A stretch of 64,000 bases of DNA, taken from NCBI RefSeq assembly GCF_029961155.1, contig NZ_JASBRH010000012.1:1-64000 (forward strand). Direction: 5' to 3'. The stretch's first letter is position 1. Each line of letters starts with the position of its first letter. The notes under the pieces are model-generated. The model searched no databases. It saw nothing but the letters and a program-made list of their open reading frames with translations, and was not told the DNA's origin. Made by a program: the position numbers and the translations under genes. The stretch comes from Pontibacterium granulatum. Its GTDB lineage: Bacteria > Pseudomonadota > Gammaproteobacteria > Pseudomonadales > Balneatricaceae. This document shows positions 44,218-56,726 of this stretch, piece by piece.

Positions 44218-45336
44218 ATGGCAGATCAGCAGGATCCGTTTCGCGAGATTCGTCCATATAGGGATCAGGAAGTAGCGGAGGTGCTCAACCGGCTGCTGTA
44301 CAACGACGAGCTGATCAGCGCGATTACCGGCTACCAGTTTCCTAATGCCTCCAAGTTCTTCGGTTGGGCGCTAAAGCCGATGGTACGTATTGCCTTGGCA
44401 CGTGAAGTGGGTGAGGTGAACAGCATCGCCGAGTTCCAGATGCTGGTGGCCAAGTACATGGAGAAGATGATCGCCCGTACCACCACCAAGCTGACGGTGT
44501 CTGGTATCGACGAGCTTGATCCTGAGGAGTCCTACCTCTTTATCTCCAATCACCGTGATATTGCCATGGACCCGGCGTTTGTAAACTGGGTCCGTCACCA
44601 GTTTGGTATGGACACAGTGCGCATCGCCATCGGTGATAACCTGCTGCGCAAGCCGTACATCTCGGACCTGATGCGCCTCAACAAAAGCTTTATCGTAAAC
44701 CGCTCGGCCACGGCGCCGCGTGAGGTGATGAAGGCGCTGACCCAGCTGTCTCAGTATATCGACCACAGCATCGTACAGGATGGCCAGTCAATCTGGATCG
44801 CCCAGCGTGAAGGACGCGCCAAAGACGGCAACGACCGGACTGATCCGGCGATCCTGAAGATGTTCTACATGTCCCACCGCAAGGCGAAGCGCAGTTTCAG
44901 CGAAGCGATGGAGCGGTTGAACATTGTGCCGGTTTCCATCTCTTACGAATATGATCCGTGTGACGCGCTGAAGGCGAACGAGCTGAATGCACTGGCACAG
45001 GACGGCGCCTATGAGAAAGGCCAATTTGAAGATATCGAAAGTATTGTAAAAGGGATCACTGGCAACAAAGGCCGGGTCCATGTTGCCTTTGGTGAGGTAA
45101 TACGCGGCGAATTTGAAACGCCGGAAGCGATGGCGGAAGAGATTGACCGTCAGATCCTGAAAAACTACCACCTGCACAGCTCCAACCTGATCGCTGCCGG
45201 TCGTGGCGACGACACCAGTGCGGAAGAGCAGGCTGAATTTAATGCCCGGTTGGAATCGGTGGAGGGCGGCGCGCGCGATATTCTGCGTGCCATGTACGCC
45301 AACCCGGTCACTAACCAGGACAAGGTGAAGGGCTAA
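44218..45336 (+). CDS. Acyltransferase of the LPLAT (PlsB/PlsC-like) family
   Basis: The 372-residue protein has the acyltransferase H-x4-D motif in FISNHRDIAMDPAF, followed by FIVNRSATAPREVM and WIAQREGRAKDG. It likely transfers fatty acyl groups to a glycerol-phosphate-type acceptor at the inner membrane; the exact acceptor is unknown. An AGAGGGG site precedes the ATG. It sits between molybdenum cofactor genes without an evident functional link. Confidence 0.82.
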   Translation: MADQQDPFREIRPYRDQEVAEVLNRLLYNDELISAITGYQFPNASKFFGWALKPMVRIALAREVGEVNSIAEFQMLVAKYMEKMIARTTTKLTVSGIDELDPEESYLFISNHRDIAMDPAFVNWVRHQFGMDTVRIAIGDNLLRKPYISDLMRLNKSFIVNRSATAPREVMKALTQLSQYIDHSIVQDGQSIWIAQREGRAKDGNDRTDPAILKMFYMSHRKAKRSFSEAMERLNIVPVSISYEYDPCDALKANELNALAQDGAYEKGQFEDIESIVKGITGNKGRVHVAFGEVIRGEFETPEAMAEEIDRQILKNYHLHSSNLIAAGRGDDTSAEEQAEFNARLESVEGGARDILRAMYANPVTNQDKVKG

Positions 45337-45351
45337 CGCCCGGGAGACCCC

Positions 45352-45834
45352 ATGAGCCGTTTGACGCACTTGGATGAACAGGGCAACGCCAACATGGTGG
45401 ATGTGTCCGAAAAAGCGGTAACCAGCCGTGAAGCGACTGCCTGTGCCGAGGTCCTGATGACCCCGGAAACCCTGCAACTGATCACCGAAGGTGGTCACAA
45501 GAAAGGGGATGTGCTGGCGGTGGCGCGTATTGCCGGTATCCAGGCCGCAAAACGCACCAGCGACCTGATTCCGCTCTGTCATCCATTGATGCTGAGTAAA
45601 GTAACCGTTGATCTGCAGCCAAATGCCGAGCGCAACAGCGTTCAGATCACTGCCACCTGCAAGCTGGCAGGCCAGACCGGTGTGGAGATGGAAGCGCTGA
45701 CCGCTGCATCCGTGGCGGCACTGACTATCTATGACATGTGCAAAGCAGTGGATAAAGGCATGGTGATCAGCGAAGTGAAGCTGCTGGAGAAAAAAGGCGG
45801 TAAGAGCGGCCACTGGCAGGCAGGAGACGAATAA
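45352..45834 (+). CDS. moaC: Cyclic pyranopterin monophosphate synthase MoaC
   Basis: The 160-residue enzyme turns the MoaA product into cyclic pyranopterin. Signatures: [32 protein letters not shown] and [20 protein letters not shown]. It overlaps nothing but is one base from moaD. Confidence 0.97.
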   Translation: MSRLTHLDEQGNANMVDVSEKAVTSREATACAEVLMTPETLQLITEGGHKKGDVLAVARIAGIQAAKRTSDLIPLCHPLMLSKVTVDLQPNAERNSVQITATCKLAGQTGVEMEALTAASVAALTIYDMCKAVDKGMVISEVKLLEKKGGKSGHWQAGDE

Positions 45835-45835
45835 G

Positions 45836-46090
45836 ATGATTACTCTGGTCTATTTCGCCAGCTTTCGTGAGAAGCTCGGTCAGGATCGCGAGCAGGTGAC
45901 GCTGCCGGAAACCGTAAGCAATGTCAGTGAGCTGACCGCTCACCTGGTGGCGGATCGTGACGCGGTGTGGGCAGATACCCTGCAGGCGGCAAATGTGCTG
46001 GTGGCGGTTAATCAGGAGATGGTGGAAGCCGATCACCCGGTGGTTGACGGTGACGAGGTGGCGTTTTTCCCACCTGTAACTGGAGGTTAA
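45836..46090 (+). CDS. moaD: Molybdopterin synthase small subunit MoaD
   Basis: The 84-residue ubiquitin-like sulfur carrier ends in the required Gly-Gly (FFPPVTGG), and has YFASFREKLG at the start. Its partner MoaE normally follows, but here the next gene is plsC, three bases later. Confidence 0.95.
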   Translation: MITLVYFASFREKLGQDREQVTLPETVSNVSELTAHLVADRDAVWADTLQAANVLVAVNQEMVEADHPVVDGDEVAFFPPVTGG

Positions 46091-46093
46091 TGG

Positions 46094-46831
46094 ATGTCAC
46101 AGCAAGCTTCTCCGCTGTTGTATGTGCGGGCGACCCTCTATTACATCGGCTTTTACCTGGTGACGATCGTATATTCCAGCATGTGTTTGCTGATCGCGCC
46201 GTTCCTGCCGTTCCGCGCCCGTTTTAAGCTGATCACCGGTATCAACTTCTTCTATATCTTCTGGCTGCGGCTTTGTTGTGGCGTGAAGGTCAAGGTGGAA
46301 GGTGCCGAGAAGCTGCCAAAAGACGGCGGTTACGTCGTGGTCTCCAACCACTCCAGCGAATGGGAAACGCTCTATTTCCAGACCCTGGTGCGTCCTCAGA
46401 GCTGCGTGCTCAAACAGGAACTGCTGAAGATCCCGTTCTTCGGGTGGGCGCTGGGCCTGCTGAAGCCGATTGCTCTGGACCGCAGCAAGCGTCGCGGTGC
46501 GTTGAAACAGTTGCTGCAGCAGGGAAAAGAGCGCCTGGCAGAGAAGATTCCGGTACTGATCTTCCCGCAGGGCACCCGCGTGCCTGTCGGCAAAACCGGT
46601 AAGTTCAACAAAGGTGGCGCCATGCTGGCGGCCAGTGCTGGCGTGCCGATCATTCCGATTGTGCACGACGCCGGTATCTACTGGCCGGGTAAAAGCTATG
46701 TGAAGTATCCGGGTACCGTAACCGTCAAGGTTGGGCCTGTGGTAGATACCCACGAACGCAGTGTTGATGACGTCCACGAAGACTCTGCCGGCTGGTTGCT
46801 GGAAGAGATGAAAAAGATGAACGTGGCATAA
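46094..46831 (+). CDS. plsC: 1-acyl-sn-glycerol-3-phosphate acyltransferase
   Basis: The 245-residue protein makes phosphatidate from lysophosphatidate. It has an N-terminal membrane segment (YIGFYLVTIVYSSMCLLIAP), the H-x4-D-like motif SNHSSEWETL with Glu in the acidic position, and the FPQGTRVPVG motif. It occupies the place where moaE would be expected. Confidence 0.9.
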   Translation: MSQQASPLLYVRATLYYIGFYLVTIVYSSMCLLIAPFLPFRARFKLITGINFFYIFWLRLCCGVKVKVEGAEKLPKDGGYVVVSNHSSEWETLYFQTLVRPQSCVLKQELLKIPFFGWALGLLKPIALDRSKRRGALKQLLQQGKERLAEKIPVLIFPQGTRVPVGKTGKFNKGGAMLAASAGVPIIPIVHDAGIYWPGKSYVKYPGTVTVKVGPVVDTHERSVDDVHEDSAGWLLEEMKKMNVA

Positions 46832-46849
46832 TCCCTGTTGCTGAACGGT

Positions 46850-46884
46850 AAAAAGGGGCTGACCAAATGGTTGGCCCTTTTTTG
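46850..46884 (+). terminator. Terminator after plsC
   Basis: AAAAAGGGGC...GCCCTTTTTT with an inner ACCA/TGGT pair; a good intrinsic terminator about 20 bases after the stop. Confidence 0.85.
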
Positions 46885-46964
46885 TTGTTTATTTGAACTA
46901 CCCTATAGAGTCAGATAGTGGCGTTAAGCCGAACGATCTATTGACATAAACAGATGTTATTAGG

Positions 46965-46986
46965 GGCAAAGCCTGATAGGCTTGCC
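46965..46986 (+). promoter_or_regulatory. Hairpin upstream of the purine permease gene
   Basis: GGCAAAGCCT and AGGCTTGCC pair with one bulged A and a GAT loop, 42 bases before the ATG. TTGACA at 46941-46946 is a possible -35 box, but no good -10 follows at 16-18 bases. Not enough to call a riboswitch. Confidence 0.35.
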
Positions 46987-47027
46987 GCCTTCAAAATCCA
47001 TGCAGACCAAAACACGGTACTGACTGA

Positions 47028-48326
47028 ATGAATGCGCTGAATACTTACTTTAAGATTTCAGAACGCGGTAGTGATATCCAGACCGAGATCCGGGCGGGTT
47101 TCACCACGTTCCTGACCATGTCCTACATCCTGTTCGTAAACCCGCAGATCCTGGCTCTGGCCGGAATGCCGGCGAACGATGTAGCGATTGCGACCGCTCT
47201 GGCAGCGGCGATTGCCACCCTGATCATGGGTGTTTTCGCTAACTTCCCGTTCGCGCTGGCGCCGGGTATGGGCCTGAATGCCTACTTCACCTTCGGGGTC
47301 GTAAAAGGCATGGGCGTCGACTGGCAGGTTGCGCTGGTGGCGGTGTTCATTGAGGGCCTGATCTTTATGGCATTGGCGATGACCGGTGTGCGTACCAAGC
47401 TGATCAACGCCATTCCGCATTGCATTAAGATCGCCACGATGACCGGTATCGGTCTGTTCCTGGCGATTATCGGTTTCCAAGGGGCAAACCTGACCGTGGA
47501 TCACCCGGCGACACTGGTGACCCTGGGTGACCTGCATGATCCGGCAGTGCTGCTGGCGCTGGCTGGTATCGTACTGACCGCATCACTGGTGGTTAAGCAG
47601 GTTAAAGGTGCGATCCTGATCGGTATCGTCAGCTTGACTCTGATCGCCTGGTTCACCGGCCTGTCGCCGATGCCGGAAAGTATCGTGTCGATGCCAAGTC
47701 TGCCGAAAGAGACCTTCATGGCGCTGGATTTCAGTCAGATCTTTAACGCGACCCTGATCACTGTTGTGATTGCGTTCCTGTTCGTGGACATCTTTGATAC
47801 CGCCGGTACCCTGATGGGTGTGGGCCGTCTGGGTGGTTTCCTGAACAGTAAGGGTGAGCTGCCAGGCGCGGATCGTGCCTTTATGGCAGACGCGACCGGC
47901 ACCACTGCGGGTTCCCTGCTGGGTACCAGTACCGTGACTACCTACATCGAATCCGCTACCGGCATCGAAGAGGGTGGTCGCACCGGTCTGACCGCTGTTG
48001 TGGTGGCTGCTCTGTTCCTACTGGCGCTGTTCTTCACGCCGTTGTTCACTGCCGTTCCTGCACTGGCCACTGCGCCGGCGCTGATTGTGGTGGGCGCGAT
48101 GATGATGTCTGCGGCCCGTGAAATGGACTGGAGCAAACTGGAAGATGGCGTACCGGCATTCCTTACTATCATTGCGATGCCGTTCACCTACTCCATTGCG
48201 CACGGTATTACCCTGGGTGTGATCTCCTATGTGCTGATCCACACCTTCACTGGTAAAGCTAAGGATATCCATCCGCTGATGGTTGTGCTGGCTGTTGCGC
48301 TGATTGCATACCACGCATTTATCTAA
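47028..48326 (+). CDS. NCS2-family purine permease (AzgA/GhxP type)
   Basis: The 432-residue protein has about 12-14 membrane segments and AzgA-subfamily motifs: IRAGFTTFLTMSYILFVNPQ, LAPGMGLNAYF, and VDIFDTAGTLMGVGR with TSTVTTYIESATGIEEGGRT. It imports hypoxanthine, guanine or adenine by proton symport; which one cannot be told. It stands alone between terminator-like structures. Confidence 0.92.
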   Translation: MNALNTYFKISERGSDIQTEIRAGFTTFLTMSYILFVNPQILALAGMPANDVAIATALAAAIATLIMGVFANFPFALAPGMGLNAYFTFGVVKGMGVDWQVALVAVFIEGLIFMALAMTGVRTKLINAIPHCIKIATMTGIGLFLAIIGFQGANLTVDHPATLVTLGDLHDPAVLLALAGIVLTASLVVKQVKGAILIGIVSLTLIAWFTGLSPMPESIVSMPSLPKETFMALDFSQIFNATLITVVIAFLFVDIFDTAGTLMGVGRLGGFLNSKGELPGADRAFMADATGTTAGSLLGTSTVTTYIESATGIEEGGRTGLTAVVVAALFLLALFFTPLFTAVPALATAPALIVVGAMMMSAAREMDWSKLEDGVPAFLTIIAMPFTYSIAHGITLGVISYVLIHTFTGKAKDIHPLMVVLAVALIAYHAFI

Positions 48327-48412
48327 ATTAGCAGTCCTGGCGGGGGAGTGTGGCTCCCTCCCGGGCTGAAGTGACTACGGCGGCGCGAAAAGGGCATTGG
48401 ATCGTGCAGGAT

Positions 48413-48493
48413 ATAAGTTCTTAGATGACAAGAACTTATTCGAAGTGTACGAAAAATGCTCGTTTTTCATACTGAATGACTCCACTTATGGAG
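48413..48493 (+). promoter_or_regulatory. Three tandem hairpins upstream of the stand-alone fusA
   Basis: ATAAGTTCTT/AAGAACTTAT (48413-48439, perfect 10 bp), GAAAAA/TTTTTC (48451-48468) and CTCCA/TGGAG (48480-48493) lie in order 50-130 bases before the fusA start. They may form a structured leader or overlap the promoter; function unknown. Confidence 0.5.
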
Positions 48494-48546
48494 CAAATTC
48501 CTGTATCCTTTCGCGCAAAATACGCCCCCAAATATCGAGAGATGAA

Positions 48547-50637
<2,091 letters not shown>

Positions 50638-50663
50638 TCTGGCTTAAGCTGACGCATCTTAAG

Positions 50664-50693
50664 AAACCCCGGTGACGAACGTCATCGGGGTTT
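50664..50693 (+). terminator. Terminator of fusA
   Basis: AACCCCGGTGAC pairs with GTCATCGGGGTT (one wobble) around a GAAC loop and is followed by TTATTTTG. Confidence 0.9.
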
Positions 50694-50722
50694 TATTTTG
50701 TCTGTAAAAAGGCAATGAAAAA

Positions 50723-50756
50723 TGTAGGTTGGCCATTACGAAGTAATGCCCAACAT
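50723..50756. repeat. REP-like palindromic intergenic hairpin
   Basis: GTTGGCCATTAC and GTAATGCCCAAC pair with one mismatch around a GAA loop (50728-50754), in a TGTAGGTTGG...CCAACA context. This resembles the widespread bacterial repeats that begin GTAGGTTGGG. Only one clear copy is present in the window. Confidence 0.5.
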
Positions 50757-50792
50757 AATGAATTGTTGTCATGGCAGGTCATGGTGTGTAGC

Positions 50793-50873
50793 GGCGGGCT
50801 TTAAGGTGTGCGGCCAAGATAATGCCTCATATTCTGAAAATGTCGCCCTCAGAGCGGGCTGCTACAGCTGATA
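50793..50873. repeat. Second imperfect inverted repeat in the fusA-fabB gap
   Basis: TGTAGCGGCGGGC at the left and GCGGGCTGCTACA at the right end match as an inverted repeat with two mismatches over 13 bases, enclosing about 55 bases. It may be another genome-wide repeat type. Confidence 0.45.
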
Positions 50874-50887
50874 CTGAATCGCAGGCA

Positions 50888-50917
50888 CAAAAAAACCGCC
50901 CGAAGGCGGTTTTTTAT
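50888..50917. terminator. Terminator of the fabA-fabB operon
   Basis: AAAAAAACCGCC / GGCGGTTTTTT around a short loop, 25 bases beyond the fabB stop; bidirectional shape. Confidence 0.92.
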
Positions 50918-50941
50918 CGCTTCCTGAAGTCAGGCAGTTGA

Positions 50942-52159
50942 TTAGTCGTGGTACTTCTGGAATACCAGGGTGGAGTTGGTGCCGCCGAAGCCGAAGCTGT
51001 TGGACATCACGCGCTCCAGGTTTACACCGTCGCGACGCTCGGTCACAACTGGCAGGCCTTCCGCTTCCGGATCCAGTTCTTCTACGTTTGCAGATGCGCA
51101 GATGAAGTCGTTCTGCTGCATCAGCAGGCAGTATACGGCTTCCTGTACGCCTGCAGCACCCAGGGAGTGACCGGACAGAGACTTGGTGGAGCTTACTGGT
51201 GGCATCTTGTTACCGAAGGTCTCTTTCATCGCCTTCAGTTCCTGCATGTCGCCCGCAGGGGTGGAGGTGCCGTGTGCGTTGATGTAGTCGATAGGGCCGT
51301 CCACGGTTGCCATCGCCTGCTTCATGCAGCGAACAGCGCCTTCGCCGGAAGGAGCAACCATGTCGTAGCCGTCGGAGGTTGCGCCGTAGCCAACCAGTTC
51401 CGCATAGATCTTCGCGCCGCGTGCTTTCGCGTGTTCCAGCTCTTCGATAACCAGAACGCCGGCGCCGCCTGCGATCACGAAACCGTCACGGTTTGCGTCG
51501 TATGCGCGGGATGCTTTCTCTGGAGTATCGTTGTACTTGCTGGACAGTGCGCCCATCGCGTCAAACATTGCAGTCTGAGCCCAGTGCAGTTCTTCACCAC
51601 CACCGGCGAATACTACGTCCTGTTTGCCCAGCTGGATCTGCTCCATTGCGTTACCGATACAGTGTGCGCTGGTCGCACATGCGGACGTGATGGAGTAGTT
51701 AACGCCCTTGATCTTGAAAGGGGTTGCCAGACAAGCGGAAACGGTAGAACCCATGGTGCGGGTTACGCGGTAAGGGCCTACGCGCTTAACGCCTTTCTCG
51801 CGAGTGATGTCTGCGCTTTCAACGATGTTGGCTGCAGATGCGCCGCCAGAGCCTACGATCAGGCCGGTGCGCTCGTTGGAAACCTGGTCTTCTTCCAGGC
51901 CTGAATCTGCAATCGCTTCGTTCATAGCGATGTAAGTGTATGCCGCGGCATCACCCATGAAGCGCAACAGCTTGCGGTCGATCTTTTCAGCAAAATCGAT
52001 GTCGATGCTGCCTGCTACGTGGCTGCGGAAACCGCGTTCTTTGTAATCTTCCTGGAATTTGATGCCGGAGCGCCCCTGCTGCAGTGACTCCAGGACAGAC
52101 TCCTTATCTGTGCCCAGGCAGGACACGATCCCCATACCGGTAACAACTACCCGTCGCAT
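50942..52159 (-). CDS. fabB: 3-oxoacyl-ACP synthase I (KAS I)
   Basis: The 405-residue enzyme elongates unsaturated and saturated acyl-ACP. The catalytic Cys is in [15 protein letters not shown], with His in [13 protein letters not shown] and [15 protein letters not shown], and the glycine-rich [15 protein letters not shown] near the end. Lying after fabA, it forms the classic unsaturated fatty acid pair. Confidence 0.96.
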   Translation of the reverse strand: MRRVVVTGMGIVSCLGTDKESVLESLQQGRSGIKFQEDYKERGFRSHVAGSIDIDFAEKIDRKLLRFMGDAAAYTYIAMNEAIADSGLEEDQVSNERTGLIVGSGGASAANIVESADITREKGVKRVGPYRVTRTMGSTVSACLATPFKIKGVNYSITSACATSAHCIGNAMEQIQLGKQDVVFAGGGEELHWAQTAMFDAMGALSSKYNDTPEKASRAYDANRDGFVIAGGAGVLVIEELEHAKARGAKIYAELVGYGATSDGYDMVAPSGEGAVRCMKQAMATVDGPIDYINAHGTSTPAGDMQELKAMKETFGNKMPPVSSTKSLSGHSLGAAGVQEAVYCLLMQQNDFICASANVEELDPEAEGLPVVTERRDGVNLERVMSNSFGFGGTNSTLVFQKYHD

Positions 52160-52275
52160 GTGATGCCTCTCTTATTCCACTCGGTTGTATTTATACAGCA
52201 AATGACCCGCTATTTTCCGATAATCTGCGCCGCTTGGCTACTCGTCGAGGATGAGGATTATCGAAGTAGAGGGTA

Positions 52276-52303
52276 TCAGCGGTCTTGTAAGTAAGACCGC
52301 TGA
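52276..52303 (-). promoter_or_regulatory. Perfect hairpin between fabA and fabB
   Basis: TCAGCGGTCTT and AAGACCGCTGA form an 11-bp perfect stem with a 6-base loop just after the fabA stop. No T-run follows in the direction of transcription, so mRNA processing or fine-tuning of the fabA:fabB ratio is likelier than termination. Confidence 0.6.
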
Positions 52304-52308
52304 AATGA

Positions 52309-52824
52309 TCAGAAGTCGTCAGTCGAAGTGAACAGACCGACACGCAGATCTTTTGCGGTGTAGATTTCACGGCCGTCAACAGACATGGAAGCGTCTGCGA
52401 TGCCCATTACCAGCTTGCGCTCGATAACACGCTTCAGCTGAATGTGGTAGGTAACTTTTTTGGCGGTTGGCAGTACCTGGCCGAAGAATTTTACTTCACC
52501 GGCACCCAGGGCACGACCGCGGCCTTTGTTTCCGCGCCAGCCCAGGTAGAAACCTACCAGCTGCCACATGGCGTCCAGGCCCAGGCAGCCTGGCATAACA
52601 GGATCTTCCTCAAAGTGACATGCGAAGAACCACAGGTCAGGGTTGATATCCAGCTCGGCAATGATTTCGCCTTTGCCAAATTCGCCACCGTCTTCAGTGA
52701 TCTCCAGGATGCGATCCATCATCAGCATGTTGCCGATTGGCAGGCGGGCGTTGCCCGGGCCAAACATTTCGCCGTGGCCGCAAGAGAGCAGCTCATCGCG
52801 ATTAAAAGAGGAAGGTCTTGTCAT
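52309..52824 (-). CDS. fabA: 3-hydroxydecanoyl-ACP dehydratase/isomerase
   Basis: The 171-residue enzyme (E. coli 172) introduces the double bond for unsaturated fatty acids. The catalytic His is in [20 protein letters not shown], with the Asp following. The ATG at 52824 gives [20 protein letters not shown], the family start; an in-frame upstream start is spurious. TATAAT (minus strand, 52865-52870) lies 41 bases upstream and is a plausible -10 box. Confidence 0.96.
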   Translation of the reverse strand: MTRPSSFNRDELLSCGHGEMFGPGNARLPIGNMLMMDRILEITEDGGEFGKGEIIAELDINPDLWFFACHFEEDPVMPGCLGLDAMWQLVGFYLGWRGNKGRGRALGAGEVKFFGQVLPTAKKVTYHIQLKRVIERKLVMGIADASMSVDGREIYTAKDLRVGLFTSTDDF

Positions 52825-52949
52825 TGGAAACTGTTTACCCAAATTTTTCTTAAAATATCGCGTGATTATACCGATTTGGGCCCTGCGTGGCACGGTCTAG
52901 GTCAGTTAAAATCCGCAAAAAGTTTAAAACTTAGGGCTTAGGGGTCGTT

Positions 52950-53576
52950 ATGGAGCACGCTTTTTGGCATGCGCGTTGGGAAGAGGGGCGCATTGGCTTT
53001 CATCAGCGGGAGTTCAACCGGCAACTGCAGAGGTACTGGTCGGCACTGAATGTGGAGGCAGATACTCAGGTGCTGGTGCCGCTTTGTGGTAAAAGCCGCG
53101 ATATGCTTTGGTTGCGGGAGCAAGGGCACTCAGTCGTGGGTGTGGAGCTGAATCGGGGCGCTTGTGAGGCGTTCTTTGCAGAAAATGGTGCCGAAGTCGA
53201 AGTTGCCGAAAGTGGGTTGTATAAGGCGTTTCGTTGCGACGGAATCGAATTGTTGTGTGGGGATGTGTTTGCATTGGAGGTGGCGCGCTTCGATACGATC
53301 GGGGCTGTCTATGATCGTGCCGCATTGGTGGCCTTGCCGCAGGAGATGCGAAAAGCGTATGCGCAGATGCTGTGCCAAAAGTTGCCGGTGGGGGTGTCGA
53401 TGCTGTTGATTACCATGGAGTTTGCTGGTGAACAGGGGCCGCCATTTGCAATTGGTGAATCGGAGGTGCGTGAGTTGTACGGCGAGCGTTTTGAGATCCG
53501 TCGTCTGGGTGAAACCGAAGACGGGCCAAAGGGGAACGATGTGGCTTACCTGTTGCTGGACAGGTCGGGGGAATAG
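52950..53576 (+). CDS. tpm: Thiopurine S-methyltransferase
   Basis: The 208-residue SAM-dependent methyltransferase has TPMT features: FWHARWEEGRIGFHQ, VLVPLCGKSRDMLWLREQGH (SAM site), VGVELNRGACEAFF and AVYDRAALVALP. Bacterial TPMTs also methylate selenium and tellurium species. Divergent from fabA. Confidence 0.93.
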   Translation: MEHAFWHARWEEGRIGFHQREFNRQLQRYWSALNVEADTQVLVPLCGKSRDMLWLREQGHSVVGVELNRGACEAFFAENGAEVEVAESGLYKAFRCDGIELLCGDVFALEVARFDTIGAVYDRAALVALPQEMRKAYAQMLCQKLPVGVSMLLITMEFAGEQGPPFAIGESEVRELYGERFEIRRLGETEDGPKGNDVAYLLLDRSGE

Positions 53577-53626
53577 AGCGGGGAGATTGCACCGGGCCGG
53601 TCGACCCGGTGCATGAATGCTCGGGT

Positions 53627-54595
53627 TTAAGCTTTGCGCTTCACGGCGATGTCGGCCAGTTGTTTCAGGGTATCCTTGAAGGAGCTGTCGGTCAGAACGT
53701 TCAGGGCTGCGATCGCTTTGTCCGCTTCATCCTGGGCGCGCTGCTGGGTGTAGGTGATCGCGCCGGTCTTGCGTACGATCTCCATGATCGGTTCCAGATC
53801 GTCCAGGCCGCCCTTGCGAATCGCCTGGCGGATCAGCTGGCGCTCTTCGTCGTTGCCTTCGCGCATGGCGTGGATCAGAGGCAGGGTCGGTTTGCCCTCG
53901 GCCAGATCGTCGCCTACGTTTTTACCCATCTCTTCCGCGGTGGAGAGGTAATCCATCACGTCATCGATCAGCTGGAAGGCAATGCCCAGATGACGGCCGT
54001 AGAGGCGCAGCGCTTCGCGTTCCTCTGCGGTGCAATCGGTCAGGATGGCGCCGGATTCGGTAGCGGCTTCAAACAGCATGGCGGTCTTACCCAGGATGAC
54101 CTGCATGTAGGCATCCTCGGTGGTGTCCGGGTTCTTCGCGTTCAGCAGCTGCAGTACTTCACCTTCGGCGATGACGTTGGTGGCGTTGGAGATCACCTGC
54201 ATGATGTCCATGCTGCCGATCTCCACCATCACCTGGAAGGCGCGGGAGTAGAGGAAGTCACCGACCAGTACGCTGGGTGCGTTGCCCCATTTTGCGTTGG
54301 CGGTGTCTTTGCCGCGGCGCAGCTCGGAGTTGTCCACAACGTCGTCGTGGAGCAGGGTCGCGGTGTGGATGAACTCGATGATCGCCGCCAGTGGAACGTG
54401 TTTGTCGCCGTTGTAACCACAGGCGTTTGCACTGAGCAGGACCAGCAGTGGGCGCAGGCGCTTACCGCCACTCTCGACGATGTAGTGGCCGATTTTTTCC
54501 ACCAATGGCACGTTAGAGCCCAGGTGGTTGATGATGTAGTCGTTGACGGCTTCGAACTGCGGTTCGATTTGCGGATTTAGCTGATGTGGCTGCAT
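53627..54595 (-). CDS. ispB: Octaprenyl (polyprenyl) diphosphate synthase
   Basis: The 322-residue enzyme makes the ubiquinone side chain. The two aspartate-rich motifs are LLHDDVVDNSELRRG and FQLIDDVMDYLS, with GGKRLRPLLVLL near the start. The ATG at 54595 gives the usual length. Divergent from rplU, a common gammaproteobacterial layout. Confidence 0.94.
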   Translation of the reverse strand: MQPHQLNPQIEPQFEAVNDYIINHLGSNVPLVEKIGHYIVESGGKRLRPLLVLLSANACGYNGDKHVPLAAIIEFIHTATLLHDDVVDNSELRRGKDTANAKWGNAPSVLVGDFLYSRAFQVMVEIGSMDIMQVISNATNVIAEGEVLQLLNAKNPDTTEDAYMQVILGKTAMLFEAATESGAILTDCTAEEREALRLYGRHLGIAFQLIDDVMDYLSTAEEMGKNVGDDLAEGKPTLPLIHAMREGNDEERQLIRQAIRKGGLDDLEPIMEIVRKTGAITYTQQRAQDEADKAIAALNVLTDSSFKDTLKQLADIAVKRKA

Positions 54596-54674
54596 GGCGG
54601 ATATATATACATATATAGAGTATGGGCGCATGCTAGGGACAGTCAGGGTGACTGTCAAGGAAACCGGTCAAGAG

Positions 54675-54703
54675 TTGCTCAATTGCACAAACTCCTATAT
54701 AAT
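54675..54703 (+). promoter_or_regulatory. Promoter of rplU-rpmA with GC-rich discriminator
   Basis: TTGCTC (54675-54680), 17-base spacer and a perfect TATAAT (54698-54703) followed by CGCGCGCC. The same GCGCGCC follows the alpha-operon -10 box, which fits shared growth-rate control. Confidence 0.7.
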
Positions 54704-54807
54704 CGCGCGCCCTAGTTCATCCAAATTAAGCTCCCTACCATATGGGTTGGCCATTAGAAGTAGGTCGTTTTCCAGTAGCCGGATGGGCTAAATATACGGA
54801 GAAAATC

Positions 54808-55119
54808 ATGTACGCAGTAATCGTAAGCGGCGGCAAGCAGTACCGAGTTCAGGAAGGTCAAACCCTGAAACTGGAAAAGCTGGCAGCTGAGCAGGGCGCG
54901 AACGTTGAGTTCGATCGCGTATTGCTGGTTGGCAACGGTGACGACATCAAAGTCGGCGCACCAGTTGTTGAAGGTGCTAAGGTAACAGCTGAGGTTGTTG
55001 AGCACGGTCGCGGTAAGAAAGTTCAGATTCTGAAGTTCAAGCGCCGTAAGCACCACATGAAACGTCAGGGCCACCGTCAGTGGTACACTGAAGTTAAAAT
55101 TACTGGCATCAACGCCTAA
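54808..55119 (+). CDS. rplU: 50S ribosomal protein L21
   Basis: The 103-residue product (E. coli 103) starts [20 protein letters not shown] and ends [23 protein letters not shown]. The ATG at 54808 follows ACGGAG; in-frame codons upstream are not conserved. Confidence 0.97.
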   Translation: MYAVIVSGGKQYRVQEGQTLKLEKLAAEQGANVEFDRVLLVGNGDDIKVGAPVVEGAKVTAEVVEHGRGKKVQILKFKRRKHHMKRQGHRQWYTEVKITGINA

Positions 55120-55141
55120 TCAATCGAACGGAGATTAGAGA

Positions 55142-55399
55142 ATGGCTCATAAGAAGGCCGCGGGTTCTACTCGCAACGGTCGCGACTCCGAATCGAAACG
55201 CCTTGGTGTCAAGCGTTTCGGTGGTCAGGTTGTGACCGCAGGCAACATCCTGGTTCGTCAGCGCGGTACTAAGTTCCACGCTGGTCCAAACGTAGGTTGC
55301 GGTAAAGATCACACTCTGTTTGCAACTGCAGACGGTGTAGTGAAGTTTGAAGTAAAAGGCCCTCAGAAGCGTAAGTACATCACTGTTGTACCTGCCTAA
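55142..55399 (+). CDS. rpmA: 50S ribosomal protein L27
   Basis: The 85-residue product starts [20 protein letters not shown]; its N-terminus reaches the peptidyl transferase centre. It includes [20 protein letters not shown]. Followed by a terminator. Confidence 0.98.
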   Translation: MAHKKAAGSTRNGRDSESKRLGVKRFGGQVVTAGNILVRQRGTKFHAGPNVGCGKDHTLFATADGVVKFEVKGPQKRKYITVVPA

Positions 55400-55415
55400 T
55401 AAGGTCTTTTCCTTG

Positions 55416-55447
55416 CAAAAAGCTCCGCACAGGCGGAGCTTTTTTGT
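55416..55447 (+). terminator. Terminator after rpmA
   Basis: AAAAAGCTCCGC and GCGGAGCTTTTTT with an ACAG-type loop; obgE likely needs readthrough or its own promoter. Confidence 0.92.
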
Positions 55448-55511
55448 TTGTGCATTTTAAATCGCTCTGTTGTCTTAAGCAGGCAGGGGCAAAACCTTTC
55501 GGGGGAAATAG

Positions 55512-56711
<1,200 letters not shown>

Positions 56712-56726
56712 GATTGAGGTAATTTC

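Larger units (their letters stand above)
50638..50941. other. 304-base gap: two terminators and two repeat-like hairpins
   Basis: No gene. It holds the fusA terminator, a REP-like hairpin, a second inverted repeat and the fabB terminator, each listed separately. Confidence 0.7.

Noticed and set aside
46885-47027. Purine riboswitch before the NCS2 permease
   Set aside because: Only one short hairpin is present; the conserved three-way junction and core bases of purine riboswitches are not seen.
48397-48546. N-terminal extension of the stand-alone EF-G
   Set aside because: The in-frame upstream codons cover the hairpins and encode nothing EF-G-like; the ATG at 48547 has a ribosome-binding site and the conserved start.
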